A stretch of DNA of 64,000 nucleotides. Source: Bacillota bacterium. GTDB taxonomy: Bacteria > Bacillota > Clostridia > Lachnospirales > Lachnospiraceae. The position numbers were made by a program, and so were the translations under genes. Under the pieces are notes generated by a model. That model was not told where the DNA came from and did no database searches. It saw nothing but the letters and a program-made list of their open reading frames with translations. Positions 51,890 to 61,441 of this stretch are shown one piece after another. Where the stretch lies: assembly GCA_023423335.1 (NCBI GenBank), contig JAFAFU010000073.1:133456-197455 (forward strand). Reading direction: 5' to 3'. Positions within the stretch are counted from its first letter, which is position 1. Every line of letters begins with the position of its first letter.

Positions 51890-52939
51890 TTAGTGAAACA
51901 GCTGAATGGTTCCTTCATCATTCAATTTCTTTAATATCGTGGCGATAACCGGCAGCAATAGAAGACCAAGGACTCCCATCAGCTGGGTGCCCACATACAT
52001 CAGCAGCAGGGTAAGAATGGGATGGAGACCGATTTGCTGTCCGACAATCTTCGGTTCAATCGCCTGACGTACCGCCGTGATGATAATGTAGAGAATCAGC
52101 ATACCGAAGCCGATCCGGTTGGTACCGAGGATAAAGGCAATCACCGACCATGGCACCAATACCGCGCCCGTACCAAGAATGGGAAGCACATCAATAACTG
52201 CTATTAAGGCACCGTACAAAGGAGCGTTGGGAATTCCGATAATCCAAAAGCCTACGGAAAGCTCCACAAAGGTGATGGAAATGATGGTGGCATATGCACG
52301 GAAGAATTTCCCCAGAGTACCGATTCCGTTGTCCTTTAGCTTTAAAACCATTGCTCTGCGTTCTCCCTTGAACTGGCGGATTACAAAATTGGTAATCCGG
52401 TAATAATCGATGGTGAAGAAGAAGGAGGATACAACCATAAAGATTAGCTTAATTAATAACATGGGCAGCGCTCCTGCGATTCCGGTAATCATACCGATAA
52501 CCGAGGAAGAAGCGCTGGTAACAAATCCGAATATGGTATCATTCAGGTTCTCAATGTAAGGCTTTATCTGGGGGAACTGCTGAACCAGGTCATCTGCCAA
52601 TTTACTAATGGCCGGTTGGATGGTCTGTTCATAAAGGGTAGGAAGCCTGCCGAACAGGTCCCTTAAAAAGGTAAATATCTTGACACCGATAAAACTGAAC
52701 ATAAGCACCAGCAGCCCATAGAAGACAATCAAAATGAAGATCGATATAAAGGCACGCTTAATATGGAGCTTTGCTTCGATGAAATCAATCAGCTTACGGA
52801 ATACGACAGCAATTACTAAACCGATGACAAAAGGCATTAACATCGGAAGTAAATATTTGATTACGATGTACCCAAGACCTAAGATCATTGCAATATAAAT
52901 GATATATATAATAAATGCCTTTTGTTTCTCAAGATTCAT
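51890..52939 (-). CDS. AI-2E family transporter (YtvI/PerM-like permease)
   Basis: A 349-residue membrane protein with about eight helices, of the PF01594 type. It opens AFIIYIIYIAMILGLGYIVI and has a soluble loop with the VKIFTFLRDLFGRLPTLYEQ helix, then ELSVGFWIIGIPNAPLYGAL and a final pore region (IDVLPILGTGAVLVPWSVIA, IVGQQIGLHPILTLLLMYVG). Members have been linked to Na+/H+ exchange, AI-2 efflux or sporulation, so the role is open. It lies 37 bp after the DUF47 gene. Confidence 0.88.
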   Translation of the reverse strand: MNLEKQKAFIIYIIYIAMILGLGYIVIKYLLPMLMPFVIGLVIAVVFRKLIDFIEAKLHIKRAFISIFILIVFYGLLVLMFSFIGVKIFTFLRDLFGRLPTLYEQTIQPAISKLADDLVQQFPQIKPYIENLNDTIFGFVTSASSSVIGMITGIAGALPMLLIKLIFMVVSSFFFTIDYYRITNFVIRQFKGERRAMVLKLKDNGIGTLGKFFRAYATIISITFVELSVGFWIIGIPNAPLYGALIAVIDVLPILGTGAVLVPWSVIAFILGTNRIGFGMLILYIIITAVRQAIEPKIVGQQIGLHPILTLLLMYVGTQLMGVLGLLLLPVIATILKKLNDEGTIQLFH

Positions 52940-52976
52940 GCTATAACCGAGCCTTTCTTATTATAAGTCCATATTA

Positions 52977-53600
52977 TTATGAATTTTTCATAACAATACC
53001 TTCAATGATATCAGCAACATCCTCACAATTATCACAGCATAACTCAAGACGGTGCATAATCTCTGTCCAGGTCATAAGCTCTATCGGATCAGTGGAAGTA
53101 CAATAAAGGTTACGGACCATTTCAACATACAGCTCGTCACCATCTTCCTCAAGACGGTTAATCTCAATGATCTTATCCTTTAGTGTCTTGGAATTCCTGA
53201 AGTGCTTGAATTCAACCAGGGCTTCATCCATGGATTTGCAGCATTTTACAATCAAATCTGTGAATTTAAGGATTTCCGGACGGATATTCTGGATATTGAA
53301 CATATTGATAAACTGGAGGACATCCTCTACGGAGTCCGTAACATCATCGATTTCCTGGGACAGGGACGAGATATCCTCACGCTCAATCGGGGGAAGGAAT
53401 TCTCTCACAAGATGATCCATGATCTCATGCTTTGCCAGATCGGCGGAATGTTCAATATGATGCATCTCCTTTACTTTGGCCGGCAGCTCGGCAGCGCTGA
53501 AATTTGCCAGGGTCTTATGAAGTATTTCTGCCGAGTTGAAGGAGAATTTCGACAAATTTGCAAAAGCCTCAAAATAATTGTATTCATTTTTTCTAGCCAT
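52977..53600 (-). CDS. DUF47 family PhoU-like regulator of phosphate transport
   Basis: A 207-residue all-helical protein of the DUF47/TIGR00153 family, distantly like PhoU. Conserved helices include EMHHIEHSADLAKHEIMDHL with metal-binding residues, FLPPIEREDISSLSQEIDDV and CKSMDEALVEFKHF. It usually partners with PiT transporters and would bind metal-phosphate clusters or gate transport. AAGAAAGGAAGTACC precedes the start. The PiT gene is 52 bp upstream. Confidence 0.9.
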   Translation of the reverse strand: MARKNEYNYFEAFANLSKFSFNSAEILHKTLANFSAAELPAKVKEMHHIEHSADLAKHEIMDHLVREFLPPIEREDISSLSQEIDDVTDSVEDVLQFINMFNIQNIRPEILKFTDLIVKCCKSMDEALVEFKHFRNSKTLKDKIIEINRLEEDGDELYVEMVRNLYCTSTDPIELMTWTEIMHRLELCCDNCEDVADIIEGIVMKNS

Positions 53601-53652
53601 AATAAGGTACTTCCTTTCTTAATATGAATGTATTATTTTACTATTATAAATT

Positions 53653-54693
53653 TTAGAATATCCTTACGAAAATAAGGGACATGACATAGCCGAGAAGGCC
53701 GCAGCCCGGGAAGGTCAGAATCCAGGCGGCTCCCATTTCTTTTACGATGGACCAGTTTACACAGGATAGTCTCTTAGAAGCCCCGACACCCATGATAGCA
53801 GTCGTCTTCGTATGGGTCGTACTGACCGGAATACCCAGGATGGTCGCTGCAAATAAGCTGATCGCAGCCGCAGCATCTGCGGAGAAGCCCTGATAGGGAT
53901 CCAATTTAACCATGCCCATTCCGACGGTTTTGATGATTTTGTAGCCGCCGATGGAGGTACCCAAAGCCATGACGACGGAGCACAAAACCATAAGCCAGAC
54001 AGGGATGCTGAAGTTAGAAACATTTGATTCGCCGTTGGATAAAAAAATTCCCAGCATGAACACACCCATGAATTTTTGTCCATCCTGTGCGCCATGCATA
54101 AATGCCATGGCAGCCCCGCCGGCTACCTGTGCGCCCTTAAATACTTTATTTGTTTTCCTCCGGTCAAAAGACCTGAATAAGAAACCGGTAAGCCGGGATA
54201 TGAAGAAGCCCAGACCAAAGCCAATGACCGTTGACAGACCCAAGCCATATACAACCTTAATCCATTCGGAACCATTGATTCCTTTGCCGCCCTGCAAAGC
54301 CAGAGCCGCACCGGTTATACCTGCGATCAGAGCGTGGGATTCACTGGTAGGAATACCGAAAGCCCAGGCAGCAGTTGCCCAGACAACGATAGCGAAAAGT
54401 GCTGCGCAGAGAGCAACCAGGGCATTTTTGCTGTCGCCGAAGTTAACCATCTTAGATATCGTCTCAGCAACCGCCTTGTTAATCATCGTCATAACAAAAA
54501 CACCCAGAAAATTAAAAACAGCAGCCATGATAATCGCTTTTTTCGGACTGATGGACCTGGTCGATACACAAGTAGCAATCGCATTCGGTGCATCTGTCCA
54601 ACCATTTACCAATATTACTCCTAAGACCAGGGCAACAGTGATAAATAAAGCCGGATTGGAAAACAGTTGCTGCAAAAATTCTGACAAACTCAT
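53653..54693 (-). CDS. Low-affinity inorganic phosphate transporter (PiT family)
   Basis: A 346-residue membrane permease for H+- or cation-coupled phosphate uptake. The signature GWTDAPNAIATCVSTRSISP near residue 30 and GIPVSTTHTKTTAIMGVGAS near residue 300 are the duplicated PiT motifs; FMHGAQDGQKFMG is also typical. ATG 54693 follows TTAGGAGGCGCTACT; the frame extends about 93 codons upstream, but that part has no signal. It leads the operon with DUF47 and the permease. Confidence 0.95.
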   Translation of the reverse strand: MSLSEFLQQLFSNPALFITVALVLGVILVNGWTDAPNAIATCVSTRSISPKKAIIMAAVFNFLGVFVMTMINKAVAETISKMVNFGDSKNALVALCAALFAIVVWATAAWAFGIPTSESHALIAGITGAALALQGGKGINGSEWIKVVYGLGLSTVIGFGLGFFISRLTGFLFRSFDRRKTNKVFKGAQVAGGAAMAFMHGAQDGQKFMGVFMLGIFLSNGESNVSNFSIPVWLMVLCSVVMALGTSIGGYKIIKTVGMGMVKLDPYQGFSADAAAAISLFAATILGIPVSTTHTKTTAIMGVGASKRLSCVNWSIVKEMGAAWILTFPGCGLLGYVMSLIFVRIF

Positions 54694-54877
54694 AGTAGCG
54701 CCTCCTAAAGTAAGAAATTGTAAAATAACCGTACTTCTGCTAATTATACAATGAAATCTTAACATGATATTAATATAGAAGCAATGATATTTTTCATAAA
54801 GTATGTCCGTGGGACAAAAACAACCGGAAATCAAATAAGTCAATGGAAATGAATGCAAAATTAATTTTATTTTTACA

Positions 54878-54906
54878 TTGATTTTTATTAGGAAATCCTT
54901 TATGAT
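54878..54906 (+). promoter_or_regulatory. Probable ilvD promoter
   Basis: TTGATT (54878-54883), 17 bases, TATGAT (54901-54906), giving a leader of about 200 bases before ilvD. Confidence 0.65.
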
Positions 54907-55014
54907 ATACTGTACTACATTAAAGCAGTAAAAATCGCCGTATAGCATCAGGGAATAACTAGCATGGATCAACTGTATACGAATGTATTATTATAAGGAA
55001 AAGGTGGTTATAGT

Positions 55015-55061
55015 GTGAAAAATCGAGATTTTTCACAAAGTGAATTGTTAACAATTCACTT
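55015..55061. repeat. Two adjacent palindromes in the ilvD leader
   Basis: gtgaaaaatc-ga-gatttttcac (55015-55036) and the perfect 24-bp palindrome aagtgaattgtt / aacaattcactt (55038-55061) stand one base apart. They could be consecutive RNA hairpins, binding sites, or the body of a small repeat element. Confidence 0.7.
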
Positions 55062-55117
55062 GCAAATATTGTGCTGACGCCCAAATTCGCGGGTATCGGC
55101 AGCATGGAGGATTAAGG

Positions 55118-56791
55118 ATGAGAAGTGACGCAGTTAAAACAGGGATACAGCAGGCGCCCCACAGGTCATTGTTTAATGCACTGGGGTTCACGAAGGAAGA
55201 GCTACATAAACCGCTCGTGGGTATCGTGAGTTCTTATAATGAAATTGTTCCCGGGCATATGAATCTTGACAAAATTGTGGATGCCGTCAAACTGGGAGTA
55301 GCAATGGCAGGCGGAACACCGATCGTCTTTCCGGCGATTGCTGTCTGTGACGGTATAGCAATGGGGCACCAGGGAATGAAATATTCTCTTGTAACCAGAG
55401 ATCTGATCGCCGACTCCACCGAAGCCATGGCCATGGCTCATCAGTTTGACGCTTTGGTTATGGTACCGAATTGTGACAAGAATATTCCGGGTCTTCTGAT
55501 GGCTGCGGCCAGATTGAACATCCCTACGATTTTTGTCAGCGGCGGGCCTATGCTGGCCGGAAGGGTGAATGGCAGCAGGACCAGTTTGTCCAGCTTGTTT
55601 GAAGCCGTCGGGGCATATACTGCTGGTAAGATGTCCGAGGAAGAGGTTGAGGAGTATGAGAATAAGGCATGTGCTACCTGCGGCTCCTGTTCCGGCATGT
55701 ATACGGCAAACTCCATGAACTGTCTGACTGAGGTAATCGGTATGGGATTGAAAGGAAACGGAACCATTCCGGCTGTATATTCCGAGAGAATCCGTCTTGC
55801 AAAACATGCCGGAATGAAGATAATGGAGCTCTATGAGAAAAACATCTGCCCCAGGGATATTATGACGAAGGAAGCCTTTATGAATGCCCTTACAGTGGAT
55901 ATGGCACTGGGCTGCTCCACGAACACGATGCTCCACCTCCCGGCGATTGCCCATGAAATCGGATTTGATTTAAATATAGATATTGCAAATGAAGTAAGCG
56001 CAAGGACGCCGAACCTCTGTCATCTTGCACCCGCAGGCCACACCTATATCGAAGAGCTGAATGAAGCCGGCGGCGTATATGCGGTAATGCATGAATTAAA
56101 TAAGAAGAAACTCCTCTATACGGATCTGATTACGGCAACCGGCAAAACCGTAGGGGAAAACATCAGAAACAGCTTTAACCTAAATCCCGAAGTGATCCGT
56201 CCGGTTGAAAATCCCTACAGCGAGACCGGCGGTATCGCAATCCTTAAGGGAAATCTGGCGCCGGATACCGCTGTGGTAAAGCGTTCCGCCGTAGCGCCGG
56301 AGATGCAGAAGTTTGAAGGACCGGCTAAGGTGTTTGATTGTGAAGAGGATGCACTTACGGCAATCAAAGGCGGCAGGATCGTTTCCGGTGATGTGGTTGT
56401 CATCCGGTATGAAGGACCTAAGGGCGGACCCGGCATGAGAGAGATGCTTAACCCGACCAGTGCTATTATGGGTATGGGGCTTGGCTCCTCAGTGGCACTG
56501 ATTACGGACGGACGCTTCTCCGGAGCCTCCAGGGGTGCCTGCATCGGCCATGTATCACCGGAAGCGGCAGTTGGCGGCAATATTGCTCTTGTCGAAGACG
56601 GAGATATCATCCGGATTGATGTGAACGAATGCACACTGGATTTTGTTATATCCGAGGAAGAGCTGGAAGTAAGAAGATCGAAATGGCAGCCCCGTAAGCC
56701 TCAGATTACGACGGGATATCTTTCCCGCTACGTGGCTATGGTTACCTCCGGTAACCGCGGTGCAATACTTGAAGTACCGAAAGCAAGGTAA
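55118..56791 (+). CDS. ilvD: Dihydroxy-acid dehydratase
   Basis: A 557-residue Fe-S enzyme of valine, leucine and isoleucine synthesis that dehydrates 2,3-dihydroxy acids to 2-oxo acids. Cluster ligands are in [10 protein letters not shown] and [31 protein letters not shown] and the C-terminal [20 protein letters not shown] are family hallmarks. ATGGAGGATTAAGG precedes the ATG. ilvB follows 150 bp later. Confidence 0.97.
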   Translation: MRSDAVKTGIQQAPHRSLFNALGFTKEELHKPLVGIVSSYNEIVPGHMNLDKIVDAVKLGVAMAGGTPIVFPAIAVCDGIAMGHQGMKYSLVTRDLIADSTEAMAMAHQFDALVMVPNCDKNIPGLLMAAARLNIPTIFVSGGPMLAGRVNGSRTSLSSLFEAVGAYTAGKMSEEEVEEYENKACATCGSCSGMYTANSMNCLTEVIGMGLKGNGTIPAVYSERIRLAKHAGMKIMELYEKNICPRDIMTKEAFMNALTVDMALGCSTNTMLHLPAIAHEIGFDLNIDIANEVSARTPNLCHLAPAGHTYIEELNEAGGVYAVMHELNKKKLLYTDLITATGKTVGENIRNSFNLNPEVIRPVENPYSETGGIAILKGNLAPDTAVVKRSAVAPEMQKFEGPAKVFDCEEDALTAIKGGRIVSGDVVVIRYEGPKGGPGMREMLNPTSAIMGMGLGSSVALITDGRFSGASRGACIGHVSPEAAVGGNIALVEDGDIIRIDVNECTLDFVISEEELEVRRSKWQPRKPQITTGYLSRYVAMVTSGNRGAILEVPKAR

Positions 56792-56941
56792 TGCTTCATA
56801 TAAAACGACGGATAGTACGATGACAGCACGATTCATAACTTATAACGCGGCTTTTGAAAGATGGCAGGACTGCTGATCCCGGTTATACTTTCATGAGGCT
56901 GTTCCCACATAGGAAATATGGAGGCAAATAGGAGGTTATTA

Positions 56942-58624
56942 ATGGAATTCACAGGCTCTCAAATCGTAATTGAATGTTTAAAGGAACAGGGTGTAGATAC
57001 CGTATTCGGGTATCCCGGCGGAACCATCCTAAACATATATGATGAACTTTATAAGCACAGTCATGAAATCAGGCACATTCTTACATCCCATGAGCAGGGG
57101 GCTGCCCATGCTGCGGACGGGTATGCCAGAGTAACCGGTAAGGTTGGGGTATGCCTTGCAACCTCCGGTCCCGGCTCTACGAACCTGGTTACCGGAATTG
57201 CGACAGCATATATGGACAGTGTTCCGATCGTAGCGATAACGGCTAACGTGGCAGTTAATCTTCTGGGAAGGGATACCTTCCAGGAGATCGATATTGCCGG
57301 TGTCACAATGCCGATAACAAAGCATAATTATATCGTTAAAGATGTTACCAAGCTGGCAGATACCATCCGAAAGGCGTTCAGAATTGCCAAGTCCGGAAGA
57401 CCCGGACCGGTTCTTGTGGATATTACAAAGGATGTTACGGCAGCGAAGACGGAATATACGGCGGCGGCTCCCGAGCCGGTCCGCAGACAGGCCGGAGATA
57501 CCACGGCTGCGGACATAGACAGCGCCATTGAGATGATTAACCATTCCAGAAAGCCCTTCGTCTTTGTCGGCGGCGGTGCGGTTATTTCAGAAGCTCACGA
57601 CGAGCTTAAGACCTTTGTAGAGAGGCTGGATGCGCCGGTAGCCGATACCCTGATGGGTAAGGGTGCATATGACGGGACGGACTCCAGATACACCGGAATG
57701 CTTGGTATGCACGGAACAAAGGCTTCTAATTTAGGGGTTACGGAGTGTGATTTGCTGATTACCGTCGGAGCCAGATTTTCAGACCGCGTAACAGGTAATG
57801 CGAAGCTGTTTGCGAAGAATGCAAAGATATTGCAGATCGATATTGATCCGGCAGAAATCAACAAGAACGTTACGGCTCACAGTTCCATTATCGGCGACGT
57901 GAAAGAGGTTCTGGCCAGTCTGAACGCAGTTTTGGAGCAGCAGGACCATAAGGATTGGATATCCCATGTGATCGGGCTGAAGAATAAATTCCCTTTGAAG
58001 TATCGTCAGGATATTCTGACCGGACCATACATTCTTGAGAAGCTTTATGAGGTTACCGGCGGAGATGCCATCATTACAACTGAGGTCGGCCAGCACCAGA
58101 TGTGGTCGGCACAATACTTCAAATATAAGAAGCCGAGGACCTTTATAACCTCCGGAGGCTTAGGTACTATGGGATATGGTCTTGGCGCCTGTATCGGAGC
58201 CAAGGTAGGCATGCCGGATAAGACGGTAATTAACATTGCCGGAGACGGGTGTTTCCGCATGAACATGAACGAGATAGCGACAGCCACCCGATATAATATT
58301 CCCATCATAGAGATCGTCTTCAACAACCATGTGCTGGGAATGGTTCGTCAGTGGCAGACTCTGTTCTACGGACAGAGATATTCCTCCACAACCCTGAACG
58401 ATAAGGTAGATTTTGTTAAGCTGGCGGAGGCCATGGGTGCGAAGGCATACCGGATTACCAGGCGGGAAGAAGTGGAAGGTACTCTTAAGGAAGCAATCGC
58501 CCTGGGCGGGCCGGTGTTAATCGACTGCATTATCGACAGTGATGAGAAGGTTTGGCCGATGGTTGCGCCGGGAGCACCGATTGAGGAGGTTTTTTCCGAA
58601 GAGGATATAAAGAAGCAGAACTGA
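56942..58624 (+). CDS. ilvB: Acetolactate synthase large subunit
   Basis: A 560-residue ThDP enzyme that joins two pyruvates to acetolactate. The catalytic Glu region is LTSHEQGAAHAADGYARVTG, then LATSGPGSTNLVTGIA; the ThDP-Mg motif is AGDGCFRMNMNEIATATRYN. FAD-binding residues lie in DTLMGKGAYDG. ATG 56942 follows TAGGAGGTTATTA. No regulatory subunit gene (ilvN) is adjacent, so it is elsewhere or absent. ilvC is also not here. Confidence 0.95.
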   Translation: MEFTGSQIVIECLKEQGVDTVFGYPGGTILNIYDELYKHSHEIRHILTSHEQGAAHAADGYARVTGKVGVCLATSGPGSTNLVTGIATAYMDSVPIVAITANVAVNLLGRDTFQEIDIAGVTMPITKHNYIVKDVTKLADTIRKAFRIAKSGRPGPVLVDITKDVTAAKTEYTAAAPEPVRRQAGDTTAADIDSAIEMINHSRKPFVFVGGGAVISEAHDELKTFVERLDAPVADTLMGKGAYDGTDSRYTGMLGMHGTKASNLGVTECDLLITVGARFSDRVTGNAKLFAKNAKILQIDIDPAEINKNVTAHSSIIGDVKEVLASLNAVLEQQDHKDWISHVIGLKNKFPLKYRQDILTGPYILEKLYEVTGGDAIITTEVGQHQMWSAQYFKYKKPRTFITSGGLGTMGYGLGACIGAKVGMPDKTVINIAGDGCFRMNMNEIATATRYNIPIIEIVFNNHVLGMVRQWQTLFYGQRYSSTTLNDKVDFVKLAEAMGAKAYRITRREEVEGTLKEAIALGGPVLIDCIIDSDEKVWPMVAPGAPIEEVFSEEDIKKQN

Positions 58625-58673
58625 TTTGTGCAAAAGTTGGATTAAGACAATGCGGTAGGACGGTTTTTCATCC

Positions 58674-58691
58674 TTATAAGCTAAGTTATAA
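58674..58691. promoter_or_regulatory. Possible LysR-type box upstream of serC
   Basis: TTATAAGCTAAGTTATAA is a near-palindrome. Its right part aagttataa, followed by acatat, resembles the leuB box region at 46483-46497. It lies about 55 bases upstream of the serC -35 element. Confidence 0.4.
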
Positions 58692-58745
58692 CATATACTT
58701 ATGAATCGGGTGTAAAACATTAATCATTCGAGGTCTATTACCGTA

Positions 58746-58774
58746 TTGACAAAAAAATAACATAGTTTTATAAT
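58746..58774 (+). promoter_or_regulatory. Consensus promoter of serC
   Basis: TTGACA (58746-58751), 17 bases, TATAAT (58769-58774): a full match to the vegetative consensus, about 70 bases before serC. Confidence 0.92.
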
Positions 58775-58845
58775 GGAAAATATACTTTATTAAACTAAAG
58801 TTATATAGTGGGGATGATCGTAAGGATCCAAGGGAGGATGAGATA

Positions 58846-59928
58846 ATGGGAAGAATTTTTAATTTTTCAGCAGGACCGGCAATGTTACCGGTAGAGGTTT
58901 TACAGGAAGCAGCAGATGAAATGCTTGATTACAGAGGCACCGGAATGTCTGTTATGGAAATGAGCCACAGGTCCAAGGCCTATGAAACGATCATTCAGGA
59001 AGCGGAAAAGGATCTGAGGGAATTAATGAATATTCCTGATAACTACAAAGTGCTTTTTCTGCAGGGCGGTGCCTCACAGCAGTTTGCAATGATACCGATG
59101 AACCTCATGAAGAATAAGGTTGCAGATTACATAGTTACCGGACAATTCGCGAAAAAAGCCTATCAGGAGGCCTGCAAATACGGTAAAATCAATGTTGTGG
59201 CTTCCTCTGCCGACAAGACCTTCTCCTATATTCCGGATTGTTCCGATCTTCCTATCGCCGAAGATGCGGACTATGTATATATATGTGAGAACAATACGAT
59301 TTTTGGAACGAAGTTCAAGACTCTTCCGAACACCAAGGGTAAACCTTTGGTAGCAGATGTGTCCTCATGTTTACTGTCAGAGCCGGTTGATGTAACAAAG
59401 TATGGCTTGATCTATGGCGGAGTGCAGAAGAATGTCGGACCGGCCGGAGTGGTTATCGTCATTATCCGCGAGGATCTGATTACGGAGGATACCTTTCCCG
59501 GTACTCCTACAATGTTAAAATACAAGACGCATGCCGATGAGAATTCTATGTATAATACCCCGCCGGCCTATGGCATCTATATCTGCGGCAAGGTATTCAA
59601 ATGGATTAAGAACATGGGCGGTCTTACGGCCATGAAGGAGCATAATGAGAAGAAGGCTGCCATCCTCTATGATTTTCTGGATCAGAGCAAGCTGTTCAAA
59701 GGAACCGCTGTTAAGAAGGATCGTTCTATTATGAATGTTACCTTTGTGACCGGCAGCGATGAACTGGATGCGAAATTTGTTAAGGAAGCTAAGGCCGCAG
59801 GCTTCGAGAACTTAAAGGGCCACCGTTCCGTAGGCGGTATGAGAGCCAGCATCTATAATGCAATGCCGATAGAGGGTGTTGAAAAGCTTGCCGGGTTCAT
59901 GAAGAAGTTTGAAGCGGAGAATGCATAA
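58846..59928 (+). CDS. serC: Phosphoserine aminotransferase
   Basis: A 360-residue PLP enzyme that makes phosphoserine from 3-phosphohydroxypyruvate and glutamate. It starts IFNFSAGPAMLPVEVLQEAA, has FLQGGASQQFAMIPMNL, the PLP-lysine in YGGVQKNVGPAGV, and ends GHRSVGGMRASIYNAMPIEG. AAGGGAGGATGAGATA precedes the ATG. serA follows 53 bp later. Confidence 0.97.
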   Translation: MGRIFNFSAGPAMLPVEVLQEAADEMLDYRGTGMSVMEMSHRSKAYETIIQEAEKDLRELMNIPDNYKVLFLQGGASQQFAMIPMNLMKNKVADYIVTGQFAKKAYQEACKYGKINVVASSADKTFSYIPDCSDLPIAEDADYVYICENNTIFGTKFKTLPNTKGKPLVADVSSCLLSEPVDVTKYGLIYGGVQKNVGPAGVVIVIIREDLITEDTFPGTPTMLKYKTHADENSMYNTPPAYGIYICGKVFKWIKNMGGLTAMKEHNEKKAAILYDFLDQSKLFKGTAVKKDRSIMNVTFVTGSDELDAKFVKEAKAAGFENLKGHRSVGGMRASIYNAMPIEGVEKLAGFMKKFEAENA

Positions 59929-59981
59929 TAACAGATTTATGCCTGCGGTTCTTATGCGGGCTATGAGGAGGTAGGTTGATT

Positions 59982-61163
59982 ATGATAAAATACAGCTGTT
60001 TAAATCCGATTGCAGATATCGGCATCAATATATTTACGGATGGGTATCAGAAGGTGGAGGATGTTAACGAGTCCGACATAATTCTGGTCAGAAGCGCAGT
60101 CATGCATGAGATGGAATTCTCAGACAATCTAAAGGCGATAGCCAGAGCAGGCGCAGGAGTGAATAATATTCCGCTGGAAAAATGTGCTGAACAGGGTATC
60201 GTGGTGTTCAATACTCCCGGTGCCAATGCCAATGGCGTTAAGGAGCTGGTGATTGCCGGACTGATCATGGCTTCCCGTGATATCGTCGGAGGCGTAAACT
60301 GGGTGCAGACGATAAAGGACGAGACAGGAGTAGCTAAGCTTGTGGAAAAAGGCAAGGGCAAATTCGCAGGCCGTGAAATCCAGGGAAAGAAGCTTGGTGT
60401 TATCGGCCTCGGAGCAATCGGCGTATTGGTTGCCAATGCGGCGAACCGCCTGGGCATGACGGTTTACGGATGTGATCCGTTCATTTCCGTAGACAGCGCC
60501 TGGAACCTGTCAAGAGATGTTGTCCATGTGAAGACCAGAGATGAGATCTACAAGGAATGTGATTATATTACCGTACATACTCCGTTGGTTTCCGATGAGG
60601 ATCCCGATGTGAATACGAAGGAAATGATTAATAAGGAAGCGATCGCTAAGATGAAGGACGGGGTGGTCCTCCTGAACTTTGCAAGAGATCTGCTGGTTAA
60701 TGACAGTGATATCGCAGAAGCCTTACAATCCGGTAAGGTAGCAAAATACGTCACCGACTTCCCGAATGATAAGACGGTGAAGCTGCCTGGCGTAATCGCA
60801 ATCCCCCACCTGGGAGCTTCCACGGAAGAATCGGAAGACAATTGTGCGGTGATGGCAGTAAAACAGCTGAAGGATTATATAGAATACGGCAATATTAAAA
60901 ACTCCGTTAATTTCCCGAACTGTGATGCCGGCGTGTGCCAGACACAGGGACGTATTGCTATCCTTCACAGGAACATCCCTAACATGCTGACCCAGTTTAC
61001 CGGTGCTTTTTCGGCTCTTAATATCAATATCTCCGATATGGTAAATAAGAGTAAGGGAGATTATGCTTATACCGTACTTGATGTAGAAGCTTCCATTAAT
61101 GAAGACATTGCGGCGAAGCTTGCGACAATCAAGGGAGTTTTAAAAGTCAGAATTGTTAAATAG
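59982..61163 (+). CDS. serA: D-3-phosphoglycerate dehydrogenase
   Basis: A 393-residue NAD-dependent dehydrogenase, the first step of serine synthesis. The NAD loop is KKLGVIGLGAIGVLVANAAN; the catalytic Arg/Glu/His are in LLNFARD, PNDKTVKLPGVIAIPHLG and neighbouring residues. The C-terminus NIPNMLTQFTGAFSALNINI to the end is an ACT domain, which suggests feedback by serine. A TTG two codons upstream could also start it. It is in the serC operon and has a downstream terminator. Confidence 0.93.
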   Translation: MIKYSCLNPIADIGINIFTDGYQKVEDVNESDIILVRSAVMHEMEFSDNLKAIARAGAGVNNIPLEKCAEQGIVVFNTPGANANGVKELVIAGLIMASRDIVGGVNWVQTIKDETGVAKLVEKGKGKFAGREIQGKKLGVIGLGAIGVLVANAANRLGMTVYGCDPFISVDSAWNLSRDVVHVKTRDEIYKECDYITVHTPLVSDEDPDVNTKEMINKEAIAKMKDGVVLLNFARDLLVNDSDIAEALQSGKVAKYVTDFPNDKTVKLPGVIAIPHLGASTEESEDNCAVMAVKQLKDYIEYGNIKNSVNFPNCDAGVCQTQGRIAILHRNIPNMLTQFTGAFSALNINISDMVNKSKGDYAYTVLDVEASINEDIAAKLATIKGVLKVRIVK

Positions 61164-61238
61164 CCTGTAACTATTCAGGAGGTACGACTGGGCAGTTACA
61201 ATAGCCTTTTATAGAGTGGATTGGGAATAGAAGGAGAA

Positions 61239-61284
61239 GATGCTGCAAATGGTTCGGTCAGCCGGATTATTTGCAGTATCCTTT
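61239..61284 (+). terminator. Terminator after serA
   Basis: The arms gatgctgcaaat and atttgcagtatc (one G-U pair) enclose an 18-base loop, and CTTTT follows. Confidence 0.8.
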
Positions 61285-61441
61285 TATATGAAATATTTAC
61301 TGTATAGGAAGGAAAAATAATTGAAAGCAAAATATATTGTATCTTAATATGCAATTTGGTTGAAATAATAAATGAACTGTATTATGATTCGCTTAACAGT
61401 ATTTTCTGTCATTGTTATAATAGCAGCAGGAGGATGAAATA

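Larger units (their letters stand above)
54694..55117. other. Divergent regulatory region (PiT / ilvD)
   Basis: About 424 bases. It holds the ilvD promoter (54878-54906), two palindromes (55015-55036 and 55038-55061) and a hairpin-forming segment just before ilvD (55070-55112). No T-box specifier loop or other named riboswitch was recognised. Confidence 0.5.

Noticed and set aside
53951..54754. 267-codon plus-strand frame
   Set aside because: Antisense of the PiT transporter, whose motifs are clear; a codon-bias shadow.
54906..55117. T-box riboswitch before ilvD
   Set aside because: No specifier loop, AG bulge or T-box sequence (TGGNACCGCG type) is visible; only palindromes are seen.
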